From Acheta domesticus (Eukaryota; Arthropoda; Insecta; Orthoptera; Gryllidae): a stretch of 64,000 nucleotides of DNA. The position numbers and the translations under genes are program-made. Positions 1-9,872 of this stretch are shown here, piece by piece. The stretch lies in the NCBI GenBank assembly GCA_031308135.1, contig JAHLJT010002990.1, forward strand, positions 1 through 64,000, written 5' to 3'. Under the pieces are notes generated by a model. The model ran no database searches. It was given only the letters and a program-made list of their open reading frames with translations, and was not told the origin of the DNA. The first letter of the stretch is position 1. The number at the start of each line of letters is the position of its first letter.

Positions 1-399
1 AAAAGTGAATTGTCTATGAAAATGTTGTGATTTACTTTGTGCATTAGAATACTTGTATCATCGTTGGCAGATTTATATTTTTGAAGTCTAACTAAAGATT
101 TCTAGCGTCAAAGGTTTTGAGAAAATGGTGTACTATTTTCTACTCAGAGGTCTCCGCACGCATTACTATGTATATTTACCGTTTTGTTCAAAGTCGAGCC
201 ACGAACGAAGTACGCGATGAGGTGGGGCTCAACGAACAACGAAAACGCAAGGCACAGATGCGGGATTTTGTGACCTGTAGGGCTAAAAGGAAGGGTTTGT
301 TTATTTGGCGTTATCAGCGGAAAGGAGAATACAAAACAATACTCAAGTTATCACGTGAATCCCTTTCGTGTATTTCGTTGGATGGTCTGGTGATACGGA
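1..399. other. Non-coding, nothing recognised
   Basis: AT-rich sequence with a short open frame from 117 that only becomes recognisable after about 400, where it runs into a retrotransposon fragment. I see no splice sites, repeats or conserved protein motif in the first 400 bases. Confidence 0.4.
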
Positions 400-905
400 G
401 GAAAGAAATCAAAGAGCAAATAATAAAGGGTAATAGGATCGCTGGCTGTCTCAACTACTCAATATGGTACAATAAACATCTAAAGCAGGACTCGAAGGTT
501 ATAATATATAAATCAATAATTAGACCAATACTAACATATGCAGCAGAACAAGAAGCGAAACAATACGTACCCAACAACAACTTGAGGTCGCTGAAATGGG
601 AGTTCTAAGGAAAATTACAAATCACACTCTACTGGATAAAGAAAGAAACAGAAACAATAAGGAAGTGTGTACAATTAGGCCAATTACAGAATGGGTAGCA
701 GGCCGAAGAAAGGAATAAAACGATCATATTGAGAGAATGGAGGAGAAAGAATCGTGAGGATACTAGAGACGAAAGGCCGAGGGGAAGAAGAGAAGTTGAT
801 AGACCAAGAAGAAGATGGAAAGACTCGTTATAATTCTTGGAAAGGAACAAGTCTTAGACATTTTAAGAAGATGAAGAAGAAGTCTGGTGATATGAAGAGA
901 GGTTT
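400..905 (+). pseudogene. Non-LTR retrotransposon fragment, C-terminal end of reverse transcriptase
   Basis: The translation contains the pattern seen after the catalytic domain of RTE/jockey-like LINE polymerases: a region ending YKSIIRPILTYAAE, then LRKITNHTLLDKERNRN, then an E/R/K-rich tail with a weak RLVIILGKE segment. The frame changes near 600 and stop codons follow, so this is a 5'-truncated, decayed copy. No catalytic YADD/YMDD motif lies in the window. The same protein tail type occurs on the minus strand at 27075-27530, but the two are clearly different copies. Clade assignment is uncertain. Confidence 0.6.
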
Positions 906-965
906 GAGACCGCGGACTCAAGTCGTTGCCGAGCACCTCGCGTACAGATCTGCCCTGACAGAGCT

Positions 966-1040
966 GCCCAGACAGTGTCTACGACGGCTGGCATTAAATA
1001 GGTCGGCCCAGACAGTGTCTCCGTCGGCTGGCATTAAATT
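966..1040. repeat. Two-copy direct repeat, 40-bp period
   Basis: The segment starting GCCCAGACAGTGTCT and ending GGCTGGCATTAAAT occurs twice head to tail, 40 bp apart, with a few substitutions. A weaker third echo (GATCGGCCCGTCTTAGTGTC) follows near 1072. Function unknown. Confidence 0.7.
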
Positions 1041-1045
1041 TTACA

Positions 1046-1735
1046 CGACGCAGAAGAACATGTTCCACAGATCGGCCCGTCTTAGTGTCGCAGATGGGGT
1101 AAGTTCACCTTGCAGGAGGAAGCAATGCAAAAAGTGGCAACAGCCGATAGGACGACGAGTTAAACATACATCCTCACGTCTAGCTGCATAGAATGAGGAA
1201 GACTGGGGCTTTGAACAGTTATCAATCGCCGTTACTTTGTAAGTTGCCTTGTGCCACTCTGACTGCCATGTTCTGAAAATGGAACGTTTTAGATATGCCT
1301 TTAAATCTGGGATGATCAGTGGAAATTCCAATGAGAAACTTCCCAGCCGATGATTTCTCATCCTAGTCAGCTAACTAGCGCATTGCCTATAATTTCCATG
1401 TGTCCTGGGAACCAAAAAAAGCAAGACTATACCTGTGATACAATAAACGATGAATTGTTTGTTGTACTGCGGTCACAAGTAATCTGAAGGAGAAAGGGAG
1501 ATGGCTTAAAAGAACTCAAAGAATCAGAGCTGAGAAGTGCTCACCGCAATGAGACTGATTCGATATATTTACTGTTTTCGAGAATTGCAGAATCTCAGCT
1601 GTAAGTACACTGCATGGACAGCGAAGTCTAAAGGATTTAGTGATGTGCATGACCACTGCTCGCTTTCCCCTACCATCCCTCTCCCTACTCCTTATTTTTT
1701 CCCACTTGCCGCCGCTCTCCCATCCACCGCTTTCC
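1046..1735. other. Non-coding, nothing recognised
   Basis: No exon, transposon end or known repeat seen. Confidence 0.35.
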
Positions 1736-1739
1736 GCGG

Positions 1740-1741
<2 letters not shown>

Positions 1742-1775
<34 letters not shown>

Positions 1776-2360
1776 ATTGGTCTCTCTCGCTCTCCTGCCC
1801 TTGAGTACTGTCGACGCGAAGGTGCCTGACCTCTTGCTGCAACTCGCTCTTTCAAGCGGTCTATCCCGCGACGTCTCCTGGCACTTCAATTAAGTTCCTT
1901 TCAGCTTGGGAAATTAACTGCTCCGGTAAATATTCCACATCATTCTACTAAATGTTCCTACAACAGGGTTTATTCGATACTAGCAAAACACCCGTCGTTG
2001 CCAGGGTTTTTTCATATTCAATCCTTGTGAAAAGAAACGTCTCCATACCTCTCTCTGTATCTGTTTCCCTGTATCTGCTTCTGTCTCTCTTGTGTCTCTT
2101 TCTGTCGGTCTCTGTCTCTGTCCCTTTCTACCTCTGTGTGTCTGTATCTGTCTCTCGCTGTTTCTCTGTCTCTGTTTGTCTGCGTCTGTCTCTGCTTCTG
2201 TCTGTCTCTCTCCCTGGGTTTCTCTCTGTCTTTATCTCTCTCTGTTTGCTTCTCTCTGCGTCTCTGTCCTCTTGTCTTTTTCCCTTTCTGTCACTCTCTT
2301 TCTGTCTCAGTCTCTATGTCAATTTTGCTCTGTGTCTCCGTCTCTTGTTTCTCTGTATCT
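1742..2360. repeat. Polypyrimidine simple-sequence region: (TC)n and degenerate CTCTGT repeats
   Basis: A clean (TC)n run occupies about 1742-1772. A second tract from about 2048 to 2360 is built of degenerate CTCTGT/CTGTCT units on the plus strand. Open frames through this tract (Ser/Leu/Cys-rich) are by-products of the low-complexity sequence, not genes. Confidence 0.85.
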
Positions 2361-2369
2361 GTATATATA

Positions 2370-3300
2370 TGCCATTGTTACATGTATAGATAAATGAAAC
2401 TTGTGATATACAGGGTGTCAGGGGAGGAAACGTCGAAACTTCGAAAATAAGCTCTTGAGACAATTCTAAGCATATTTTGTCTAATAAACTAATATACTAC
2501 GTGGATATTCCGAATGCTTGAGCCGCAATAAGCCCCCAAAAGTTCGTTCAAAAATTCATTTCTAGGCAACATTTGCATTATAGAAGCATAGAAACACTCC
2601 AGAAATGTATAAGTTGTTTATTATTTACAAAAGAAATGAATATATTTGTTCAGACAGAAAAATTAAGCGAGAAATAAAAAAGCACCCAATTTACGCAATT
2701 CGACTGCTTTTTTATTTCTCTCTATTTCATCCCCATTGTTGAATTTTTTTGTGGTTTAAACTAAAATATTCTTAGAAAATGTAGGAATATGGGAGTGTCT
2801 CAGAAACGAGTAGAAACGTTTTTTTGACGACCACGTCCTTTTGGCTGAAAATCAAATACACCGGATGACATCCTCACATGAAAAGAATAAAAAGTATTGT
2901 TAAAATATCTTCTTTCTATAAAAAAAATGTTTTTTCAAACATTTGTACCGGAAATTTTTTTTAAAATCATTATTTCGTAGAATTCTGCCTTTATTTTAAA
3001 ATATCAATGCGAAGTTTTTATAATCTGATTTTAATACAAAACAACGAAAAAATATTTGCTATTTTTACTCAAACTCGCCAATATTCTGTAGGATTAAAAA
3101 TATTTAACTATACGTGATATGTGCGTTATAAGATTTAAATTTATGAAATGTATTATATCACGTATATTTTTGTCATCATTTGCCACGTAATGACAAATGA
3201 TCGAAGATTAAAAAACTTTTCAAGCAACAAGCAAAAGACACGTTTTGATCATTTTGTTTGCCCAAGATTCTTAATTGAAGTTGTGATGAATTCAACGACC
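2370..3300. other. AT-rich non-coding upstream region
   Basis: Runs of A/T, no recognisable coding sequence. It contains TACAGGGTGTC near 2411, a sequence often seen at ends of insect transposons, but no matching partner was found. Confidence 0.35.
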
Positions 3301-3351
3301 ATATCCAACTCCGACCAAATTCACAATGTGCCCATTAACGCAGTCGTTAAA

Positions 3352-3359
3352 TATAAATA
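3352..3359 (+). promoter_or_regulatory. Putative TATA box of IR copy 1
   Basis: TATAAATA sits about 650 bp upstream of the start codon of IR copy 1. The same octamer, in the same context (CGCAGTC.TTAAATATAAATA followed by TTTAATTAAA), lies upstream of IR copy 2 at 11591. Homology between the two upstream regions begins close to this point. That the box is used as a core promoter is inference; no initiator was identified. Confidence 0.4.
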
Positions 3360-3539
3360 GTTTAATTAAAAAGCCGCGTCTATTTTCGTGTCGGATCGTT
3401 CGCAAGGGGTAGGTTGCAGCAACGTCTTCGATCATTCCTTCACCTCGGTTAAGGTCACCCAAGGAGGAAGCTAGAGCAGTCGGAAAGGGACAGCCGGCAC
3501 GGGGAGAGCGCGAGCCAGGGCACAGGAAGAGACCGAGAA

Positions 3540-4000
3540 AGGGGCAAAGGGAGAGAGAGACAGAGACCCAGAGAGCAGGAGGGAAGTGGGACACCAAAGT
3601 GGGGTGGTTGAAGGACGAAATAGACCTGTAAAAGTCTAAAAGAGAGCTATTTAAAGCAATGGGAATGCGATGGTAAGTGGGAGAAAGAAAGATGGTTTGT
3701 GGCAGAGCGGTGGGGAATAGAGGTGGCTAGTAGGAAAGGATTTAGGGGTGAAAGAGAGCTGCGCTTTGGGCAAGCAATTAGGACTGGTGGAGAGAGGAGT
3801 TGGAGAGCAAGTTGGGGTGGGAGAGAGAAGGGTTGTTGGAAAGCAATTGGGGGGAGAGAGAAGTGTCGCGGCGGAGCAATTGTGAGGAAAAGAGCAATTA
3901 GAGTAAGAGAGATGGGCAGAAGGAGAGCAATTAGAAGTGGGAGAGAGATGAGCTGTGGGAGTGGGGTAGGGAGTAAAAGAGAAATTAAGGGTGGGAGAGA
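3540..4000 (+). repeat. Purine-rich degenerate tandem repeat upstream of IR copy 1
   Basis: Irregular units built from GGGAGAGAGATGGG and GAGAGCAATTAG are repeated for about 450 bp, directly abutting the start codon. Equivalent repeats precede IR copy 2 (about 11750-12155). The frame is open through the tract, so a longer N-terminus is formally possible, but the composition (Arg/Gly/Glu-rich) and the signal peptide downstream argue that it is 5' untranslated. Confidence 0.6.
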
Positions 4001-4001
4001 T

Positions 4002-4128
4002 ATGGGCAGTGGGAGAGTAGGGCTGTCCCTGTCCCTGTGCGTGGCGCTGGCCCTGTGGGGCGAAGGGCCGAGGGCGCAGGGCGTGTGCTGGGAGGGCGCG
4101 CCGCCCGCCGCCGGGCTGCGCTGGGCGC

Positions 4129-4161
<33 letters not shown>

Positions 4162-4394
4162 GGGCGGTGGGCGTGGTGGACCTGGGCGACGCCGCCCGCT
4201 GGCTGCCCGCCCTGCACGCCCGCGCCGCGGCGCCGCTGCTGCTGTGGCGCGCGCCTCTACAGCCGACCAAGGGCTCTGCGCCGCAGTGGCTGGAGGGCGC
4301 TCGCGGCTACGTGCTCGCGGCCAACTACTCTCTTCGCCTCATCGAGTTCCTCGCTATAGACACCTCGGAAGCCATTCCTGACAAGATATTTTTG
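4002..4394 (+). CDS. IR copy 1, exon 1 (signal peptide and N-terminal region)
   Basis: 131 codons, phase 0. The start was chosen because ATG at 4002 opens MGSGRVGLSLSLCVALAL, a typical signal peptide, and the equivalent ATG is kept in copy 2. The rest is GC-rich and Ala/Gly-rich (a GCGGGC repeat codes for AGAGAGAG), ending in ANYSLRLIEFLAIDTSEAIP. A GTAAGA donor follows at 4395. It differs from copy 2 by one base over about 360 bp, then diverges abruptly in the last four codons. Confidence 0.75.
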
Positions 4395-4494
4395 GTAAGA
4401 TCTCGGTTTCGATCCTTTTGAACATTTATTGATCACAATAACTAGTTCGTAAGTTCACATCTAAAACTTATGACTTTCAAATTATGTATTTCAG

Positions 4495-4943
4495 AATATT
4501 ACCGGATATTCGAATCGAAATCTGCAGCTCAGTTCTGCTGTGCCTGCCGTCCTGGCGATAGGGAAAAAACAAGTACGGGGACACCGATGTGATCCAACAT
4601 TTACTGTATCGCGTGAAGGCAAGACAAACCATTCCCCAGGCCAAATATTGCAAAATGAAGCTGTATTTGAACACAAGCGGGGACTTTTTCATCAACAAGA
4701 ACATATCACAGAAAAACTGTGCTCCACGCACAATAGGCAGGAAACAACTGAAGTTCAAAAGTCGGGGAGGGGGCGGAGGGAAACGCAACGCCAGAAAGAT
4801 GAACGGAGACGCGACCTTGAGCAAGATGTGGAAGCGCTGAAACTCTTGAGGGTGTTTCACCAGTCCTTTCGCGGTGTTGTGCTGAGGGAAGATGGCGCCG
4901 GAGTCACGTGGCGAGGAATTGCTTTCGACCCTGCAACTGGCAG
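4495..4943 (+). CDS. IR copy 1, exon 2 (extracellular region)
   Basis: Acceptor ATTTCAG at 4494, donor GGCAG|GTGAGT at 4944. 449 bp, ending in phase 2. Open throughout. It contains NITGYSNRNLQLSSAVPAV, the segment HQQEHITEKLCSTHNRQE, a charged stretch of Arg/Glu/Lys, and FRGVVLREDGAGVTWRGI near the end, which aligns with copy 2. The final part probably begins the ligand-binding S1 lobe. Confidence 0.75.
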
Positions 4944-5022
4944 GTGAGTGAGTACCATCCGAAATTCCCAATGAGCGGAAACTAAAATGCATGCATAAAC
5001 AATACATTATGAAACGATGATG

Positions 5023-5279
5023 TATACTGCGATTTTTGTAGGAAGAGCTCTGAAGATAACTCAAATCCCATCTTCTCGATGGAATATGTCACGGCATTTC
5101 GCGTCTTTTCTCGGTCTTGCCGGTAGAAGTCGCATGATCGCAAGCACTGCTTCATACGGTCGCGATCGTGGGAAATCTAGCGGAACGACTGCGAATGATA
5201 CGAAATGCCGTGACATATTCCATCGCGAAGATGGGATTTGAGTTATCTTGAGAGCTCTTCCTACAAAAATCGCAGTATA
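5023..5279. mobile_element. MITE with long terminal inverted repeats (family A, copy 1)
   Basis: A 257-bp near-palindrome. It opens TATACTGCGATTTTTGTAGG and closes with the inverse, so inverted repeats of about 80 bp flank a short middle. The TATA ends suggest a TA target duplication, as in Tc1/mariner-derived MITEs. It lies in intron 2 of IR copy 1. A second copy is at 13239-13495 in the same intron of IR copy 2, and a partial one at 35637-35755. Confidence 0.8.
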
Positions 5280-5289
5280 ATGATGGGCA

Positions 5290-5733
5290 TTAATACACGT
5301 GTGTGATATTACGATGCGAGCGAGGAACGAGCTAGTGAACTTCACACGAGTGTATTAAAACCCATTAAATCGAGTTGCATATGGTACTTTTTCTACGACT
5401 TTTATAAGTTAAATTTTTACATTGAATCGTTTCGTGGCAGTTGATATGCAGGATTCAGCCAAGGCCACCTAGCGGACAGCTCCCTAACCCTACCCTCGCA
5501 TGCTGCCGCAGGTGCCTGTGGCTACCAATCCGCCTGCGAGGGAGTACTGCGCTAGTCAAATAGGATCAAAGTGAAATTACGATGCGAATTTTTTTTAATA
5601 ATGTTCCACGAAAACAATTATTAACAATAAAAGAAATTCAAAGTGACAAGCACTATATAATATCAATTGAAATTTTAATGTACACAATCGAATGAAACAT
5701 TTACTACAACTCCAAATAATTAATTGTCAATCA
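5290..5733. other. Intron 2 of IR copy 1, remainder
   Basis: AT-rich apart from a GC-rich patch near 5455-5560 (AGCCAAGGCCACCTAGCGG onward) that may be a decayed repeat. Nothing else recognised. Confidence 0.35.
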
Positions 5734-6098
5734 TCTAATGAGTTCTAATCACCATCTCATAGAATTGTAAGAAGTAAAATGAACTAGTACCTAATGTGTT
5801 CTCATCACCAACTCATAGAATTATAAGAGGTCGAATGAACTAGTATCTAACGTGTTCTCATCACTATCTCATAGAATTATAAAATGTAAAATAAACTGGT
5901 ACCTAATGTGTTCTCATCACCAACTCATAGAATTATAAGAGGTCGAATGAACTAGTATCTAATGTGTTCTCATCACCATCTCAGAGAATTATAAGAGGTC
6001 GAATGAACAAGTATCTAATGTGCTCGCATCACCACTTCATAGAATTATAAGATGTAAAATGAACTAGTATTTAATGTGTTCTCATCACCATTTCGCAG
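5734..6098 (+). repeat. Seven-copy 56-bp tandem repeat of the 3' splice-site region of exon 3
   Basis: Copies start at about 5734, 5791, 5847, 5902, 5959, 6015 and 6071, spacing 55-57 bp. Each begins CTAATGTGTTCTCATCACCA (or a close variant) and ends with an AG. The last copy ends TTTCGCAG and is the acceptor used for exon 3. In IR copy 2 the single equivalent is CTAATGTGTCCTCATCTGCA followed by TCTCGCAG at 23480. The array therefore arose by amplifying a branch-point-like CTAAT plus pyrimidine tract and acceptor. Confidence 0.85.
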
Positions 6099-6389
6099 AT
6101 TGCGTTTATACAAGTGGAGAAGCGATGGTGGTGATGGTGGTGGTGATGGTGGTGATGATGGTGGCGGTGCTGAAGGTGCGCTAGCGGCTGACGCGCTCAT
6201 GGGATGCGATCACCAGCTGGTGCCTCTGTGAAGGCGGAGGCAATCTGGGAGACGAGCCTTCAACACACCATGACGAACATTAATGGTGTCGCAATGCCTC
6301 TTTTGGGTTACTGGTTCCTACTGTTAAAGGAGATGATGGATCGCCTGCACATTCCTATTTACGTTTCTTACCTAAGTTTCAATGACCAT
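6099..6389 (+). CDS. IR copy 1, exon 3 (S1 ligand-binding region), frameshifted
   Basis: Begins LRLYKWRSDGG and is followed by a GGTGAT microsatellite encoding Gly/Asp repeats. Near 6202 the sequence ATGGGATGCGA replaces ATGGCGATGCGA of copy 2: one base is missing, and the frame shifts to one reading MRSPAGASVKAEAIWETSLQ, MPLLGYWFLLLKEMMDRL. Donor CAT|GTAAGT at 6390. Length 291 bp, one short of the phase expected from copy 2. Confidence 0.7.
6118..6172 (+). repeat. (GGTGAT/GGTGGT)n microsatellite inside exon 3
   Basis: Imperfect trinucleotide repeat of GGT and GAT codons. Copy 2 has only a short GACGGTGACGACGG at this position, so the repeat expanded in copy 1. Confidence 0.8.
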
Positions 6390-7257
6390 GTAAGTACAAT
6401 CGCTTTATTCATTGGCTGAAGCATTACCACGAATCCTGTCGGCGGTTTTCAGATATCTCTAACCCAATGCTTTCGTATTCTCTGTGCCGTTTAACTTTTG
6501 GTTGCTTAGCTGCCAACCCATTTTCTGAACCAACGAATGAAATCTTATTTGTCATTTGGAACGTACAAGTAAGAATATGTGTAGCATGGTTTCATACGCA
6601 CAACATTTGAGGTTACAAAACATTTTGAGATACAACAATCCCAAAACAAATGTGGTAGGAACTTACGACAACAGTAATTGAGGGGCACGGTAATGTTTTT
6701 AAATATTATATCCGCTACATAAATTCCCAACATAATGTACAATTTACCCTGCGTATCAACAGATATTCATGCGCAGCAAACATATTGGTATGTGCAGCAA
6801 CCAATTACCGCTCGGTAATAGTTTTCGTACGCCCGCACAAGATCAATACTTTTAATTCGTATGTAAGCAGTATTTTTAAGGAGATATTGATAGAACATCT
6901 ATATTTTACTGACACGTTATGTTCTTTGATACGAAGATGGATATACACGGCATACCTTATCTGAATCGACAGGATAATTGGCTACGAGGGAAAAATAAAA
7001 ACCGTTGAATGACGCTAAATATCCTTTTGGGAGAGAATTATGAGTGGGAATGTTGAAAAGGAATAATAGGAGGAAAAATACGACAAAGACAATTAAAAAT
7101 CAAAATATTACAAAACTAATCGTCTGGTTAACTAGTAAATAAGTAAATTTGAATCTCGGACGATAATTAGAACCATTTTAACGCTAAATGTGAATAAATA
7201 ACTATTCTATATTTGCTGAAACACTCCCTTCTTCAAATATTTTATTTAACTCACTAG
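6390..7257 (+). other. Intron 3 of IR copy 1
   Basis: AT-rich; no transposon or repeat recognised. Confidence 0.5.
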
Positions 7258-7685
7258 CCCTCCGTGGAAGTACTGTAATGAAACTCGAAAGAGCGGTGGC
7301 TATGGGAACAATCGATTTGGTGCCGCAATACAAGAGATATTTGGCAGAGTCAAGTTCCTCAACACTGATGGACATTGTGTCGTCCGGAGAGACTGTTCGC
7401 CACATTGTTCTTGTGCCGTGTGCGGCGCCGCTGCCGGCGTGGTCGCTGCCGCTGCGCGTGTTCTCCCATCGTATTTGGCTGGCGCTGCTGGGGACGGCGG
7501 TGGCGTACGCGCTGGCGTGGCGCGTGGTGGCGGGCGAGTCGCTGGCCGCCAGCGCCGCCGCCGCGCTGCGCGCCTTCTCCTCGTGCGGGGGCGCCCCGCA
7601 GGACAGGGTGCGCGCCACGCCGCAGCGCCTGCAGCTGGCCGCCGCGCTGCTCGCCTCCGCCGTCGTCGTCGCCGCCACCTACCAG
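7258..7685 (+). CDS. IR copy 1, exon 4 (TM1, pore loop, TM2)
   Basis: Acceptor TCACTAG at 7257, donor CAG|GTTAGC at 7686. Contains AVAMGTIDLVPQYKRYLAES, then VPCAAPLPAWSLPLRVF (the conserved Pro-x-W before TM1), a hydrophobic helix around IWLALLGTAVAYALAW, a loop with FSSCGGAP, and a second helix around AAALLASAVVVAATYQ. Relative to copy 2 one base is missing near the start, so the first about 10 codons are uncertain. From about 7474 into the intron at 7726 it is almost identical to copy 2. Confidence 0.75.
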
Positions 7686-8293
7686 GTTAGCCCGGACACA
7701 GATCAATACTGTTTAATTGTTCGCGATTAATGATCTGTACATCAATGGCTAAGGAGATTGTTCTCTTGAAGTGTAGCGCTTGTTTTTATCGTGGCAGATG
7801 GCAGTTATCTACTCTCTCCGGACAGCGAGATTCGGTTCCATGTCCTCTAGCGGATTTTGTTCCGAATCAGATATCAGTCGTGCTGTTAATGTGTCTTGTT
7901 GTAGCTCTATATTAATAAAAATAATTCAATTGTGGGGACATTCTATTTAATTTTGCCATCATCGTATACGGTGAACCAAACGTATTAGTCCAACAAGTTC
8001 CCTATAACCGGAATCGATGGTATGTTTACTCATCCCCAGTAAACAACCTGGTTGTCCTAATTAAGTTCGAATTAAAATACTGAAGGGTGTACCTACTATT
8101 CCAGCTGAAGCTCCAAAAATGAAGTAGAAGGTTCCAATGTCTTCATGATTACTAGAAAATAACGAAAGTTATCGTGCGAATCTCCATAAAATGTTCCACA
8201 CAAGCTCATCATTCTGTGCGTTTTCATTCATTGATCATCAGTTTTTATTTGTTTATTTATTTGTTTATTTCATTTGTTTATTTTTTATTACAG
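7686..8293 (+). other. Intron 4 of IR copy 1
   Basis: The first 40 bp match intron 4 of copy 2 exactly, then identity stops. A TTTA-rich pyrimidine stretch precedes the acceptor. No mobile element seen. Confidence 0.5.
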
Positions 8294-8623
8294 GGTCGGC
8301 TCTTCGAGCTCATCACCAATCCACAACGCGAAGCAGAAATAGACACCTTCGAGCAACTGGCCCGACAGCACATGCCACTGCTGTTGCCCGTGGACGCGCC
8401 TCCAGAATCACGGGAGCATTTTGCAAAGATTCCAACTCGCTCTTTCAAAAGTCACCACATGTATTGCTCTTTTAAACAAATCTGAAAAGAACGAACGTTT
8501 AGCCGTGTACTCTACCACAGTCGTGTGGGGGAAATTTCGCCATTTGTGTTTTCAACATCTCAAAAACTATAGAGAAATGCGAGAAAGCATTTTGTCGTAT
8601 CAGCCACTCGTCTGTGCAAGACG
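8294..8623 (+). CDS. IR copy 1, exon 5 (S2 ligand-binding lobe), frameshifted
   Basis: Begins GRLFELITNPQREAEIDTFE: the Tyr-Gln-Gly-Arg-Leu boundary after the membrane helix and the I-D-T-F-E-Q-L motif are typical of IR S2 lobes. Near 8470 a homopolymer region (CTCTTTTAAACAAATC) carries one extra base relative to copy 2, so the first frame stops at TGA and the second continues as KNERLAVYSTTVVWGKFRHL to VCARR. Donor GACG|GTGAGT. Confidence 0.75.
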
Positions 8624-9499
8624 GTGAGTAAATCAACAAAACTCAAATATAGTAATCGTCTCCTGTATTATTATATACATTTCCTTTGCGGCTCTCACAC
8701 GTAAACAAGTTTTAAAAAATGGGGTCTCTAATGAAAGAGAACTTCACGGAGACGTGACAAATTGCACTTTGACTTTAACAATATAAAGGATATGTTTAAA
8801 AACGGATCTAAATAATCGCATAAAATGCAACCCGCAACGCACGTCAGTTTTTTTAATCTATATCGTTAAATAACTCCTAAACGAAGCTTTCTAGGGCCTT
8901 AAAAACTAAAATTTGAAATCAAAAAGAAATGTTACTCACACCGTAATATACAGGATGAGATCTTCTTGACTATTCTGTTACATTTTTGCTGGTTCGACGC
9001 TTCTTGATTCTACCCTACCTGTTCAGATCCTGTAGAATCTGAAACTATGTGAAATTACTAATTACTTTATATTCTATGCGATTGAATTACACGGGTGTAC
9101 CTCTTTGCGCGATAGTAAAGTTAAAAAAGAATAGTTGTATTGACAAGGGTGCATTAATTGTTATCAGTTACAAGGTGACATTTAGAACAAGTGACGGACG
9201 ATAAGAGGGTCTTGAAGAAAATTATGTATTACAGGCTTAATATGGAAATTGAAAAATAAGGGAAAGAGAGGGGTACAGAGTGCCAGAGTTCTCGCACGGG
9301 TACGCTGGTGTACCCTTGAAGAGTATTGAGTGCGTACCCGTAGCTTCAATAGCTAGCTAGTTCTCAATAAACTTTATGAGTTAATTGTCACTGCAATTTA
9401 ACAAGGTCGTCATAGTTTTCTTAATACTTTAATCTCATTATATATCTCATAACAACTCGTCTTTAATATTTTTTTTCCAAATCCTCTTTCTTACCACAG
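8624..9499 (+). other. Intron 5 of IR copy 1
   Basis: AT-rich with no mobile element recognised, in contrast to the 6-kb transposon-filled intron 5 of copy 2. Confidence 0.5.
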
Positions 9500-9872
9500 G
9501 AATTGGCCATTGACTGAAGTAATGAAACTTCTCATATTGCACATGGAACAAACAGGACTTATCCGTAAATGGCAGGATAATTACAACAGAACGTTTGCCA
9601 TGATCGTACGATTGGGCATGTTTGCGAGAGGAATGCCACAGGAATCCGATGACAACGAGGAATTAAAGAATTTTGCTTTAAAAGACGTCGCGGGACATCT
9701 GCAGCTGCTGTGCGCAGGCCTTTCGGCCTCTGCGCTGCTCTTCTGCGCAGAGCTGTGGCGCGGCCACGCAGCGGGCGAGCGTCTGCGCAGGCGCAGTCGA
9801 CGCGTGCGCGCGCAGCTGCGCAGAGGCTGGCGCAGAACGGGCGCGCAGCTGCGAAACAAGCGTCGACACTAG
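9500..9872 (+). CDS. IR copy 1, exon 6 (end of S2, last transmembrane helix, C-terminus)
   Basis: Acceptor CCACAG at 9499. NWPLTEVMKLLILHMEQTGL and IRKWQDNYNRTFAM form the end of S2, a usual position for I..+W in IRs. The last helix is about HLQLLCAGLSASALLFCAEL, followed by a very Arg-rich cytoplasmic tail and TAG. The GC-rich final 170 bp are nearly identical to copy 2. Confidence 0.75.

Larger units (their letters stand above)
4002..9872 (+). pseudogene. Divergent ionotropic receptor (IR), copy 1, six exons, frameshifted
   Basis: Ligand-gated ion channel of the arthropod chemosensory IR family, related to ionotropic glutamate receptors and expected in dendritic membranes of sensory neurons. 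Exons: 4002-4394, 4495-4943, 6099-6389, 7258-7685, 8294-8623, 9500-9872. Exon 1 has a signal peptide. Exon 4 has the IR/iGluR signature VP.AAPLPAW before transmembrane segment 1, then a re-entrant loop and the second membrane helix. Exon 5 continues with the S2 ligand-binding lobe. Exon 6 ends with a last membrane helix and a short basic tail. Compared with copy 2 there are single-base frame breaks in exon 3 (near 6202), at the start of exon 4 and in exon 5 (near 8470). It is therefore a recent pseudogene unless these are assembly indels. The family call is from motifs and exon logic, not a search. Confidence 0.75.

Noticed and set aside
1952..2397. Leu/Ser/Cys/Val-rich open frames
   Set aside because: Low-complexity CTCTGT repeat, no conserved motif.
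3647..4270. Minus-strand Pro/Ser/Ala-rich open frames opposite IR exon 1 (also at 11601-12428)
   Set aside because: Antisense shadows of a GC-rich exon and a purine-rich repeat; no splice or protein motif supports them.
7359..7706. Arg/Gly-rich open frames overlapping IR exon 4 on both strands (also 29345-29702)
   Set aside because: Alternative frames of very GC-rich coding DNA; the IR frame has the membrane helices and family signature.
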